Positions 30,116 to 40,904 of a stretch of 64,000 nt of DNA are shown in pieces. Under the pieces are notes generated by a model that was not told where the DNA came from, did not search any database, and saw only the letters and a program-made list of their open reading frames with translations. This DNA is from Leguminivora glycinivorella (taxonomy: Eukaryota; Arthropoda; Insecta; Lepidoptera; Tortricidae), in assembly GCF_023078275.1 (NCBI RefSeq), contig NC_062978.1, positions 3,548,585 through 3,612,584 on the forward strand, in the 5' to 3' direction. The position numbers and the translations under genes are program-made. The stretch's first letter is position 1. Each line of letters starts with the position of its first letter.

Positions 30116-30437
30116 TAGCGTCTTTAAGAATAAAAACATTAAAAAAAATCGAAACGCTACGAGTGGTCCGACACAGAGACAAAAAAAAACCAATCTGTGT
30201 TGAAAAAATCATTGCCCTGTCTTCAAAATCAGGGAGGAAATAGTCGAGAGCGTTTGTATGGAGAATTGACCCGTCTTAACGTATTCAAAGAGTGAAGACT
30301 CATGGTAGTGGCGGGGGTATTATTGTACGACACTCCGTTTTCCGCGCCGTCCCCTTTAAGAATGCAAGACAACTTGAAGTCTCACAGAACAACTTGATGC
30401 GCGCACTGAGCCTCCGAGGGTAATAAATCAGATTTTG

Positions 30438-30500
30438 CTTGGAGCTGGTAGCCTAGCTGTAAGAACGTGCGCCTTTTCAATTCAAAATTAATACTGTGAA
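30438..30500 (+). mobile_element. SINE-B head fragment
   Basis: GAGCTGGTAGCCTAGCTGTA (A-box region) and GTGAAGGTCGCGCTTAAG (eroded B-box region). Confidence 0.45.
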
Positions 30501-30539
30501 GGTCGCGCTTAAGAAACTGTAAATGTCAGTAATTTAAAA

Positions 30540-30850
30540 GGGTGCAAAGTTGTCGTAGAGCGGCTGTCGCGGGGCGGGGAGCGCGCGGGGCGCGGGCCTG
30601 GGAGTGCGCGCCGCGCACCGGCCGCGTCACCGCGGCGGATCGGTTAATAGGTTAGGGACGTAAGGTACCGGCCACACCAGAGCGTCGCGTGTCTCGGGGC
30701 GCGGACGGACGTCCGCGCCACGCCACCTGAGTGTAATTCAAAAATCGTCTCCTCAGTACATTTTGTATAGGAAGGACGTAAGACGCGCCCCAGGCGGCGT
30801 GGCGCGCGCCGCGCCGCCTGGGACTTGGTGCCAATAGGACCATCTCGGGG
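30540..30850. other. GC-rich island
   Basis: Markedly GC- and CpG-rich against an AT-rich background. It contains GGCGCGGACGGACGTCCGCG-like palindromes and two CGCCGC-rich blocks (30560-30640 and 30785-30830). No splice-bounded frame I can defend and no nearby gene. It could be a GC-rich MITE pair or an old promoter. Confidence 0.4.
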
Positions 30851-30914
30851 TTATACCCGTTCGATTAAAAAAATAATTTGAAAATCGGTCCACGATTCTC
30901 GGAGATATCGAGTA

Positions 30915-31133
30915 ACAAAAAAACCGACCAAGAGCGTGTCGGTCCACGCTCAGTGTAGGGTTCCGTAGTTTATCGTATTTTTCTCAAAACAATTTTCCTA
31001 GAAAGTCTTTATAAAGTTCTACTTTTTTGATCTTTTTTCATATTTTTTTAAACATAAGGTTCAAAATATAGAGGGGGGGACGCACTTTTTTTTCCTTTAG
31101 GAGCGATTATTTCCGAAAATATTAATATGATCA
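30915..31133 (-). repeat. Repeat family H, truncated copy
   Basis: AAAAACCGACCAAGAGCGTG to the AATATTAATATGATCAAAAA junction, where the next family H copy begins in the same orientation. Confidence 0.65.
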
Positions 31134-31993
31134 AAAACCGGCCAAGAGCGTGTCGGGCCACGCTCAGTGTAGGGTTCCGTAGTTTTCAGTATTTTTCTCA
31201 AAAACTACTGAACCTATCAAGTTCAAAACAATTTTCCTAGAAAGTCTTTATAAAGTTCTACTTTTGTGATTTTTTTCATATTTTTTAAACATATGGTTCA
31301 AAAGTTAGAGGGGTGGGGACGCACTTTTTTTTTTCTTTAGGAGCGATTATTTCCGAAAATATTAATATTATCAAAAAACGATCTTAGTAAACCCTTATTC
31401 ATTTTTAAATACCTATCCAACAATATTTGAGCAATTCCCGTTAAGTTTGTACATTTGGATCACGTCTCCGATTTTGATAAAAATTGGTAGGCTGATAAAG
31501 TCCATGATGCTGAGCAAGATCCACTAGGTTTCCCAAAATGTCCTATGTAGTTTGTATGAAACCTTCCTTTTTTGTTACCTAATTTCTATACATTTTCGGT
31601 AACAAAAAAGGAAAGTTTCATACAATCAACCTAGGACATTTTGGGAAACCTAGTGGATCTTGCTCAGCATCATGGACTCTATCAGCCTACCAATTTTTAT
31701 CCAAATCGGAGACGTGATCCAAATGTACAAACTTAACGGGAATTGCTGATATCATACGTTGGGGTTGGAATGAAAAAAAAAATCAGCCCCCACTTTACAT
31801 GTAGGGGGGGTACCCTAATAAAACATTTTTTTCCATTTTTTATTTTTGCACTTTGTTGGCGTGATTGATACATTGGTACCAAATTTCAGCTTTCTAGTGC
31901 TTACGGTTACTGAGATTATCCGCGGACGGACGGACAGACAGACAGACAGGGGGAAACTATAAGGATTCCTAGTTGACTACGGAACCCTAAAAA
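31134..31993 (-). repeat. Repeat family H, full copy with nested hairpin
   Basis: AAAACCGGCCAAGAGCGTGT to GTTGACTACGGAACCCTAAA, interrupted at 31427-31748 by a hairpin element. The uninterrupted junction is seen at about 39945 in the copy starting at 39653. Confidence 0.75.
31427..31748. mobile_element. 322-bp hairpin element nested in family H
   Basis: Terminal GAGCAATTCCCGTTAAGTTT and AAACTTAACGGGAATTGCT are inverse, and complementarity runs almost to the centre near 31588 (TTCCTTTTTTGTTACC / GGTAACAAAAAAGGAA). Neighbouring AT repeats make the target duplication ambiguous (2 bp, AT or TA). Confidence 0.8.
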
Positions 31994-32194
31994 ACATTCA
32001 GTCGAATTGAGAACCTCCTACTTTTTTTGAAGTCGGTTAAAAAAACAACCTTTATTGCCGGCCGGCATACGGCTAACCGATTGAAACAGAAACATAAATG
32101 AAAAGAGAGGGCGAACGGCGACACCTGTGTGTCGGCGATTTCAAAGGTAAGCGCACGTGCACCCGATCTCGCTACCTACGCCCAGGTGCGGGCG

Positions 32195-32310
32195 CGGCTT
32201 TCGACCTTCGCGCCGTGCAATAGAATTTAATGTCGGCTGCTCGTGTGCGGTCTGTTTGTTTTATAGAGTGGCGGCATTTTCAACATCAAAGGGCAAAATT
32301 CTGCAAAATT
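32195..32310 (-). repeat. Repeat family E, inverted copy
   Basis: TTTAATGTCGGCTGCTCGTG and TGGCGGCATTTTCAACATC are the complement of the 23895-24025 copy. Confidence 0.5.
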
Positions 32311-32734
32311 TTGTGCAAAATTCTGTTATATCAATAACTTCTCACGTCACTAGATTATCGACTTTGAATGTCGAGTATATTTATAGTATCATCACTTTAT
32401 TTCAGTGTACGAATTTCGTATGTGTTAAAAATCATTGTTCTAGCTTCATAAACCAGGGAGGAAATAATGGAGAGCGTTTATATGTCTTGTTTTGCCTTAA
32501 TTCAATATCATCACATATTTTTGTTGCTGATAAAATAATACATCCTATATATCAAGGCCTTGTAGCTCGGCGAAAGAATCGTGATCGCGGAGTGCGCCGG
32601 CACTGATTATAATTATTTTGTCCAGTTATTATAATAACCTATACAAAAAGTACCGATAGAATAGGTATTCTAATCTATATCTGCATAGAACTATTTAAAA
32701 CAAACCACAAAAGTTCATAGTTGATCGTTATTGG

Positions 32735-32886
32735 TACAGTCAGCAACTCAGCTGTGAATAAAGATAAAGTGCCAAATATATGTATACACATACCTTAATG
32801 TACCAAGTACCAACACTTGTACAGGAAATAAAATACTCTATACATATTTTTGGCACTTTGTCTTGCCAGCTGTGTTGTTGACTGTA
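32735..32886. mobile_element. MITE-4-like element (TACAGTCAGCAA termini)
   Basis: TACAGTCAGCAACTCAGCTG and CAGCTGTGTTGTTGACTGTA are inverse, and inner AAAGTGCCAAATATATGTAT pairs with ATACATATTTTTGGCACTTT. The TACAGTCA start is shared with 22582-22717. Confidence 0.7.
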
Positions 32887-32975
32887 CACGATCTAAAAAG
32901 GAGCCGAACGGTTATTATAATTACGCGGCGACTAGCGTAGTCGGCGGCCGCGCGATACATAGTGCTGTCTCTGTT

Positions 32976-33123
32976 CAGGCCCCGTAGCCGAATGCCATTT
33001 CTCCGACGCGAAACGAAAACGAAACGCAGTCTGGCTCTGTCGCGCCAATACGCAAGAGCGATAGAGATAGATATCTACTAGCGTTTCGTTTCGTGAGCGT
33101 TTGTGCCATTCGGCTACGCACCC
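32976..33123. mobile_element. MITE-1 copy
   Basis: CAGGCCCCGTAGCCGAATGC to GTGCCATTCGGCTACGCACC. Good central GATAGAGATAGATATC. Confidence 0.75.
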
Positions 33124-33284
33124 TGTTCTCACTACCACGAATTTGAAGAACAATATTGCTGTCTCTCTCAATCTTTAGGCGTCATTCATATATTACGTCA
33201 TACTAAATGTGACAATCCATGTTAAAGGATTAAAAAAGCGTGACATTGGGGGGTCCAAATAGTAGTCCATAAACCACGTCTTTG

Positions 33285-33893
33285 ACCAACGTGAGTGATA
33301 TCTCTGTCACTCTTTACATCTTTACTAACAGAAATTTAAATAACAATAGTGCTATCTCTGTCACTCTTTACTAACAGAAATTTAAATAACAAAAATGCTA
33401 TCTCTGTCACTCTTTACTACCAGGAACTTAAATTATTATAGTGCTATCTCTATTCTCTGTCACTCTTTACTATCAGGAACTTAAATTGTTATAGTGCTAT
33501 CTCTGTCACTCTTTACTACCAGGACCTTAAATTATTATAGTGCTATCTCTGTCACTCTTTACTGTGTGCGGAAGTGCACATACCACGAGTTTGACTAACA
33601 TGAGTGCTATCTCTATCACTCTTTACTACCAGGAACTTTAATTATGATAGTGCTATCTCTGTCACTCTTTACTACCAGGAACATAAATTTTATTATTACA
33701 GTGCTATCTCTGTCACTCTTTACTACCAGGAACTTAAATGATTATAGTGCTATCTCTGTCACTCTTTACTGTGTACGGGAAGTGCACATACCACGAGTTT
33801 GACTAACATGAGTGCTATCTCTGTCACTCTTTACTACCAGGAACTTAAATGATTATAGTGCTATCTCTGTCACTCTTTACTTCTAGGAACTTA
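33285..33893 (+). repeat. Minisatellite, about 49-bp unit, around 12 copies
   Basis: Tandem units built on TGCTATCTCTGTCACTCTTT, then ACTACCAGGAACTTAAATTA. Two units at about 33561 and 33768 share a longer variant with GTGCACATACCACGAGTTTG. Unit length and sequence vary, so it is an older array. Confidence 0.85.
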
Positions 33894-33895
33894 AA

Positions 33896-34040
33896 TATTT
33901 TTTTCGGTTTCGGTTTTGGTCTTGGTTTCGGTTTCGATTTCGGTTTTCGTTTCCATTCCCGTTTCGGTTTCCGTTTTCGTTTTCAGTTTTGTTTTTGTTT
34001 AAACTAACAGAACTAAAACTAAAACCAAAACCAAACCAGA
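33896..34040 (+). repeat. GGTTTC-rich low complexity passing into its complement
   Basis: TTCGGTTTCGGTTTTGG-type repeats (33896-33995) pass through TTTGTTTAAACTAACAG into ACTAAAACCAAAACCAAACC (34010-34040). This makes a rough inverted pair centred near 34000. Confidence 0.6.
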
Positions 34041-34500
34041 AACGGGAAACCGAACACGGGAAACCGGATATCGGATACCGTATATCGGATGCTGGTTACC
34101 GGTTACTGTCTACCGTTTACCGGATACCGGTTACCGTCTACCGGTTACCGGTCACCGTTTACCGGATACCGGTTAACGGTCATTGGTTACTGGTTACCGG
34201 TTACCGGTCACCGAATACCGGAGACCCGTCACCGGTTACCGGTTACCGGATACCGGTTACCGGATACCGGTTACCGGATACCGGTTACCGGATACCGGTT
34301 ACCGGATACCGGATACCGGTTACCGGTTACCGGTTACCGGATACCGGTTACCGGTTACCGGATACCGGATACCGGTTACCGGATACCGGTTACCGGATAC
34401 CGGTTACCGGATACCGGATACCGGATACAGGATACAGGATACCGGATACCGGTTACCGGTTATCGGTTACCGGTTACCGGTTACCGGGTACTAGATACCA
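34041..34500 (+). repeat. Heptamer minisatellite (TACCGGT/TACCGGA)n
   Basis: Roughly 60 consecutive 7-bp units alternating TACCGGT and TACCGGA with occasional variants. Seven is not a multiple of three, so all three forward frames are open and encode a repeated YRIPVTG-like pattern. These frames are a by-product of the repeat. Confidence 0.9.
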
Positions 34501-35469
34501 GAAACCAGGTTTTGATTTCTGGTTTCTCATGTTACAACGTGTATAGATTAGTCGATACCAAGTCGGACACTTCCGATTAGGCGATTTCGGCTCGCATTGT
34601 TACGCAGCATTCGAGTGTTGAGTTTCTCACACATGAGGCCCCCTAATAAAATTTGTACCACTCATATTATTGATTTGACTCTCGCAACACAAACACCTCA
34701 TGCCCACACAAATACACACAAAATAAAATCATTCACAAACTTCAAATCATTCAAAAACTCAACAGTCACACGCGCTCCTCGCGGTCCTCTAAGAACTCCC
34801 TCGCGAGAGTCGACACTTCAAAATGAAGCGACATCGCATCGGCTCATCATCCACAAATCCGAAAAGATCCACCGATAAATTTGTACCGGAAAGACCTCAC
34901 CGCGACAATGTCATATTACCCAAATTACTTCAAAAATCCTCTGAAAGTGAAACAGTTCATTAGGTTTACCGTAAGAGTGAGTGAGACAGACACGCACTGT
35001 GCTTCAAATTTGCCTCGCCAAAATACGTTACACACGACTCGAAAGAATACAGTCTTAAGCGCCGCAAGCTTTCATACATATTACGTTGTTGTGATCCAAG
35101 CATCTCGTCAAGCTCGATAGGTACTATTATTGAGCTAACGACTTGACCAGTTTAACGTGACCTATCGGACTAATTGATTTGTATGACTTTTGTCACTTGT
35201 AATAAGGGAGCTCTCTTATACTGGACGGTGAAATATTTGTTATCGAAGCGTTTTGAAAACGCGGCGCCCTTGATATGAAACACGTGTTGACGACTCGCCG
35301 CCCGTTCCCGCTACTACTATACTAGCTATACCTACTCTGTGCACGACCTTATTCTGCAGGTAATAACGTTCATATTAAAGCGCAAGTAAGAAAAATATCA
35401 ATTAAGTAATGAATCTTACATATTTGTTGTTTAATTGATTTCGTATAGTACTAAGAATATATTAACGGC
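34501..35469. other. Unannotated stretch
   Basis: No repeat family or domain recognised. A 93-codon open frame at 34597-34878 is Thr/His/Asn-rich and lacks any recognisable motif. Confidence 0.45.
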
Positions 35470-35745
35470 AAAATTTACAATCCAGGAGTCGCGAGTTCGA
35501 ACCAATGAGTTTTTTGAAACATATGTGCTAAATGTCATTTGATATTTGCCAGTCGCTTTTCGTTGAAGAAGAACATCGTCAGGAAACTGGACTGATTCTA
35601 ATAAGGCCTAGTTACCCTTCGGCTTGGAAGGAATGGCAGTCTCTTTCGTAAAACTAGTGCCTACGCGAAATCTTGGGATTACTTGTCAAATCCCCTAGGT
35701 TCCTTTGAGTGGCGGCAAATGCCGAGACGCAAGAAGGATGATAAC
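35470..35745 (+). mobile_element. SINE-B copy
   Basis: GGAGTCGCGAGTTCGAACCA (B box), ATTTGATATTTGCCAGTCGC, GACTGATTCTAATAAGGCCT and ACGCGAAATCTTGGGATTAC in family order. Lacks the A-box end. It also shows the uninterrupted site used by the MITE-1 at 44470. Confidence 0.7.
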
Positions 35746-36384
35746 TTGGGTGTCTACTCTATCACGCTATATATTGTATAAAATAAATTAAAAATTAGGC
35801 TCAGTATACTATTACATGTTTTATTAAAATGCAGCATTATATGTCCAGCAGTATTTTTTACTTGAGAAAAATTTCAAACAGAATCTCATCCCATTCAAAA
35901 AGCTACACTCCGAAGCATTTTTGTGGCTAAAACAAAAGTAAGAAAATAATCTTGATCCACCTACTAAAAACTGCTTAGCTTCTACGAAATTTTTAGAAAT
36001 AATACAGTCAGTTGCCAAAGGCCGAAGGCCGAGCTCCACGTAGAAACGAAAGTCCGAAGCGTCCAGAATTTGTTGGTCGAGTGCATATAGTGACCCTGCG
36101 GCACTCCACCCAAGGCGGAGACGGAATTCGTTGGTGGTTTTAGACGGTAGTCCTAAACTGGTTAGTCCGTCATCGCCCCTGGTTCCCCCGGACCGTGTGG
36201 CATGCGTCAATGCATTCCCCCAACGGAAAAAAGGATATTATAGTTCCCAATCACAGAATAAAAGTAAATCACAGAATACAAGTACAAGTGTCTAAATGCA
36301 AAGGCAGAAGGCCAAATTCCGCGTAGACCCAAAAGCCCGAAGCATCCAAAGCTCCGACAAATACCAAAAGTCTTACAATAACCA
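35746..36384. other. Unannotated stretch
   Basis: AT-rich, with no family or frame that I can support beyond chance-length open frames. Confidence 0.45.
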
Positions 36385-36680
36385 AAGACATATGTAACTC
36401 CGTATAGACGGATAAAGTCTAAGAAAAAAACGTACCTCATAGCCCTAGAGACAAAGGTACTGGCCTAGATGGCGTTATACCTTTGGGGAACGCTCGGCTA
36501 GATGGCGCTAATACTAATATTTGAGATTTTAACACATATCAAGCTAATAATATGAGCCAAATTGTCAAAACTGAGGTTCAAAGGTTTTAAGCCTGTGTCG
36601 AGAGATGGCAATCTATGCACTGTAATTACACATTTTACTTTGACAGTAACTCTCTATAATACTCGATCCTCTTTGCAATA
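36385..36680 (+). repeat. Repeat family I copy
   Basis: Same landmarks and order as 20975-21245, ending AATACTCGATCCTCTTTGC. Confidence 0.6.
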
Positions 36681-36974
36681 ACTAATATCACTCTCAAAAA
36701 TTTCCCAGAAAAACTGGGTGTCGTCACAGGAAGTCCGCCTTTCAGCGAATGGACGTGCGAAGCTTTTATTTTGTAGCCAGTATTGTTACAAGAACAGCGA
36801 GCTTGGAGTCGCGAGCTCTGAATGTTAATCAAGCGCTGAAGGGACGGTGTCCATCAGTATTCATGTCATAACGACGTCACCCTCGCAACTCTTTTAGCGC
36901 CGTGCCTGTGCTCGCCTTATTCGTCTAGAGTTAACTGTCAAAGAGGCGTCATTTTAAAATCAATAGTGGATTTT

Positions 36975-37260
36975 TTTAACCCTGACGCAAAAACGACGGG
37001 GTAATAATTTTGACGTGTCTATCTGTCTGTCTGTTTGTCTGTCTATCTGTCTGTCTGTTTGCCCGTCTGTCTGTCTGTCTGTTTATTTGTCTGTCTGTCT
37101 GTCTGTTTATGTGTGTCTGTCTGTGACATCGTAGCTCCCGAACGGATGAACCGATTTAGATTTAGTTTTTTTGTTTGAAAGCTGAATTAGTCGGGAGTAT
37201 TCTTAGACTTCTTAGCCATGTTTCATGAAAATCGGTCGGAGGTTTTTTAAAAATTGTAAT
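36975..37260 (+). repeat. Repeat family M copy with expanded (GTCT)n
   Basis: CCTGACGCAAAAACGACGGG, a GTCTGTCT-rich tract at about 37017-37125, then GAACGGATGAACCGATTTAG and AATCGGTCGGAGG. Confidence 0.65.
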
Positions 37261-37371
37261 TTTTTGGTTATAATTAACCTTTTGATTAGCAGAAACGTCT
37301 GCAATCGATGCCACTAAGCTTAGAGAAATATATTAAAAGTGGAAAATGTCTGCCTCATAAATCAATAGTGG

Positions 37372-37487
37372 GGGCCGATTTTTTAGTCTCACTGTCACTA
37401 AAATACCGGTTGAAAACGGTGAATTGCCTATTATTTTCAGTGACAATTTTCTGAATTCGAACGCCGTGAGACTCAAAAATCGGCCCC
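37372..37487. mobile_element. MITE-5 copy
   Basis: GGGGCCGATTTTTTAGTCTC at the left and GAGACTCAAAAATCGGCCCC at the right are inverse repeats of a 116-bp non-coding element. Related copy at 25238-25365. Confidence 0.7.
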
Positions 37488-37965
37488 TGATTCTAAATAT
37501 GTCAGTATAGCACGGTAGTTTTGTTTTTAAAGAAATATTGTACCTATCTATTCGACCAACTTGCGATTTTATGCCCATCAATACGAAACGACAGTTTTGT
37601 CAAGTCGAATAAAGCTGGAGCTCTCCCCGTTGATAATGTTGTATACATACCTACTAGTTAATGAACTGTCAGACCATTTTCTGTATTACAAACGAGAACT
37701 TATTCCCAGAATTTAATTAAATTGCGTCAACTTGAAGGAAGCGGTGCGAAATTTTAAACCTTGATTTTACACAGTTTCAGCTTACTTTTTGGGAAGTTAA
37801 ATATACTAGAATAATGTATTTTTTTCTCATTATAAAACTGAAGTTGAACTTCAGTGATAGTATATCGTTGATGTCATATGTATTTTCTATAATGAGGGTA
37901 TGTAATTTAACTAAGAACCTTATATGCACGGTATCAATATGAATATGATCGATGATTTATTCCTT
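37488..37965. other. Unannotated stretch
   Basis: AT-rich; nothing recognised. Confidence 0.45.
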
Positions 37966-38155
37966 ACTAGCTTTTGCCGGCGGCTTCGCTCGCGTTAAAA
38001 AGAGACAAAAAGTAGCCTATGTCACTCTCCATCCATTCAACTACATATCTTCACCTTAAAAAAACACGTCAAATCGTCGCTCCGTCGTCCGGTGAAAGAC
38101 GGACAAACAAACAAACACGCTTTTCCATTTATAATAAGAGTATTAGTATGGATTT
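37966..38155 (-). repeat. Repeat family J, inverted copy
   Basis: CTAGCTTTTGCCGGCGGCTT to TTTCCATTTATAATAAGAGT, the complement of family J landmarks. Faces the plus-strand copy at 38410. Confidence 0.6.
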
Positions 38156-38409
38156 TAAAGTGAAAAGTAATGGCGTCGCGTAGACAAGGCAACAGCACAA
38201 AGATTTGTCGCGACCGCCTGACAGCGCACGGCATCGCGCGACACTTATGTATGATTCACACATCGCTGACAAAGAGACAAGCAAATGTGAAAACTTTTGC
38301 GCTGCCGCAAATATACAGGAAAATATGTTGTTGCTTTTACATATACTGTTCGTTATTCCCACATGGTTTGTGTCTAGCTTTATTATCAAGATAAATTACT
38401 AACGCAGTG

Positions 38410-38590
38410 AAGAATCCATACTGATATTATAAATGGGAAAGTGTGTGTCTGTTTGTTTATCCGTCTTTTACGGCAAGACGGAGCGACGAATTGACGTGAA
38501 TTTTTAAATGGAGATAGTTGTAGGGATGGAGAGTGACATAGGCTACTGTTTTTCTCTTTCTAATACTAACAAAGCCGCGGGCAAAAGCTA
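38410..38590 (+). repeat. Repeat family J copy
   Basis: ATACTGATATTATAAATGGG to AAGCCGCGGGCAAAAGCTAG. Together with 37966-38155 it brackets about 250 bp in opposite orientation. Confidence 0.6.
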
Positions 38591-38727
38591 GTGAAATTAT
38601 AAATGGTTAAAGGTATAAACATGTGTAATGTGCTTTTAATTACACTGTGACATCGACGGATGGCTTTTGTGTAACAACTTGGAGCCCGAACGTTAAAATT
38701 ACTTCAGAAAATTAATACTAACACATA

Positions 38728-38825
38728 CACATACAATCACGCCTGTATCTCATAAAGGGATAGGCAGAGCACATGAAACTACTAAAGCTTCAGTGCCACT
38801 CTTGGCAAATAAAGGGTTGAAAGAA
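38728..38825 (+). repeat. Repeat family L fragment
   Basis: ATCACGCCTGTATCTCATAA, GATAGGCAGAGCACATGAAA and CACTCTTGGCAAATAAAGGG as in 28196-28310. Confidence 0.5.
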
Positions 38826-38951
38826 AACGAAACGAAAGGAAACGAATTAATACTAAGTATAATATCAATCCGTTTTATTTAAAATTCACGAAGTTGTTTG
38901 CACATTGCCTTCTAAAACACACACTAGCTTGCTAAAAGTTTATACCTACAT

Positions 38952-39325
38952 ATACACCCTGTTTTTATTGAATTCCGTTAACTTTAAGGGAATTTTCTTT
39001 AGATCAAATACAATTAATTTCTCTAAGAAACTAGCGTCTTAACTCTTACGGTTATCGAGTTATTAACAAAATAAAGATAATTACTGAACACGTGTGTGAC
39101 AGCCTTTACCAATTCCTAATGTTATTTGTTTTGACATGTGCCGTGAATCACTTGACACTAACTTGAATGTTATTCTTAAGGGTCTCTCACACTAATAAAT
39201 TCATTTATTATGTATGAAAATGATGAATTTTTTTTTGCGAATTTAACTAAAAGTGTTATACAGGGTGGTTCCTGATAATGAACCTAGCTACGTGTCGAAA
39301 TTATCGGAAAACAAAACAAACACGA
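38952..39325 (+). repeat. Interspersed repeat family N
   Basis: TTTTATTGAATTCCGTTAAC, CTTAACTCTTACGGTTATCG, TTTTGACATGTGCCGTGAAT and CAGGGTGGTTCCTGATAATG, in the same order as 51205-51545. Starts near ACACCCTG and ends past CAGGGTGG, a possible short inverted terminus. Confidence 0.6.
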
Positions 39326-39652
39326 TGTATATAAATATCGCACTTACAAATAAGTACTTAGTGTGAAAAGGACGTGATAGGTTTTATCACGCGTCCGGAC
39401 CGGACCGCACAAGTGGATGAACGGAAGTAGAAAAACAGACCTTTGTAAAGGCTATGATAACGCTCAGTAGAAGAGATAATTGGGTGTTATCAGAGACACC
39501 ATTCGCACCAAAACAAATACGAGAAAAAATAATTAATGGCAGAGGAAATCCGTGTCGGCAGATTTGGTTTCATAAGAAACGTTGCCGTCTGCCGGTGTTC
39601 GTGTGAAACAAAGACAATGTAACTGCGTAGAAGACAAATAAAGTCTAAGAAT

Positions 39653-40239
39653 AAAACCGGCCAAGAGCGTGTCGGGCCACGCTCAGTGTAGGGTTCCGTA
39701 GTTTTTCGTATTTTTCTCAAAAACTACTGAACCTATCAAGTTCAAAACAATTTTCCTAGAAAGTCTTTATAAAGTTCTACTTTTGTGATTTTTTTCATAT
39801 TTTTTAAACATATGGTTCAAAAGTTAGAGGGGGGGGGACGCACTTTTTTTTCCTTTAGGAGCGATTATTTCCGAAAATATTAATATTATCAAAAAACGAT
39901 CTTAGTAAACCCTTATTCATTTTTAAATACCTATCGAACAATATATCACACGTCGGGGTTGGAATGAAAAAAAATATCAGCCCCCACTTTACATGTAGGG
40001 GGGGTACCCTAATAAAACATTTTTTTCCATTTTTTATTTTTGCACTTTGTTGGCGTGATTGATATACATATTGGTACCAAATTTCAGCTTTCTAGTGCTT
40101 ACGGTTACTGAGATTATCCGCGGACGGACGGACGGACGGACGGACGGACGGACGGACGGACGGACGGACGGACGGACGGACGGACAGACAGACATGGCGA
40201 AACTATAAGGGTTCCTAGTTGACTACGGAACCCTAAAAA
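39653..40239 (-). repeat. Repeat family H, full-length copy
   Basis: ATAAAACCGGCCAAGAGCGT to GACTACGGAACCCTAAAAAG without interruption. It is the reference for the nested copy at 31134 and includes the long (GGAC) tract. Confidence 0.75.
40122..40186 (+). repeat. (GGAC)n microsatellite, about 16 units
   Basis: An uninterrupted run of GGAC units inside repeat family H. Sister copies have far fewer units (about 2-3 at 31923, about 3 at 20152 and about 6 at 25920). Confidence 0.85.
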
Positions 40240-40410
40240 GTACCAATGGAACCATATAAAGAAAAAAAATGCGTGGAAGAAGTGAAACTTCGTACCTAAT
40301 GTGGAAATGAAAATAGGAAGGGGTATTTCATAACTCGAGTTGGCAACACTGAGCGTTAAACGTTTAACGCTGTCAGTGATCGTCAAACGTTTAACGCGAA
40401 AGACGCATTA

Positions 40411-40527
40411 GGCTCACTTGCACCACCGAAAATGGAGGGTTAACTCGAGGTTAACCCACCATTTTATATGGAATTTGACAGTTGACAGTCCCCTAACCTT
40501 GAGTTAAGCGGGTGGTGCAAGTGGCCC
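40411..40527. mobile_element. MITE-6, 117 bp, TTA target duplication
   Basis: GGCTCACTTGCACCACC faces GGTGGTGCAAGTGGCCC. TTA precedes (40408-40410) and follows (40528-40530). A 3-bp TWA-type duplication is the PIF/Harbinger signature (family knowledge). A degenerate relative may lie at 23620-23700. Confidence 0.75.
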
Positions 40528-40604
40528 TTAGAAGTTTCACTTCAAAAATTACGCTGGTTTAAATGGCGGCGATGGCCCTAATATTTAACGAATTTAACGT
40601 TTTT

Positions 40605-40765
40605 TAAAAATAAAAACACGCAAAAATATTTGGGGAAAATATGATTTTGGCCACTTCCAGGCTGCGAAACAGCGCCATCTAGTTTTAAGCTTAAAAGACC
40701 CATACATTTCAGAGGTACACTTTTATGTATGGGCTTGGTCTGTCCCGGTATTATATAGTCCTTGG
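40605..40765 (+). repeat. Repeat family F copy
   Basis: GCCACTTCCAGGCTGCGAAA and CATACATTTCAGAGGTACAC, matching 5277-5435. Confidence 0.55.
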
Positions 40766-40904
40766 TTTTACCCTGGTATGACGAGAGATGGCAGTCAATG
40801 CAACATGACTACAAATGCTACTTTTTTTTTCAGTTTAAATTCTACTTAACTATAAAACTCCCGTGAGACTCATACATATTTAAAAATATTTTAAGCGGGT
40901 TACT

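Noticed and set aside
33989..34546. Open frames of 185, 163 and 103 codons over the heptamer array
   Set aside because: All three forward frames are open because the 7-bp unit lacks stops; the peptides are only the repeat translated.
34597..34878. 93-codon open frame after the heptamer array
   Set aside because: Thr/His/Lys-rich, no domain, no homologous copy in the window; not supportable as a gene.
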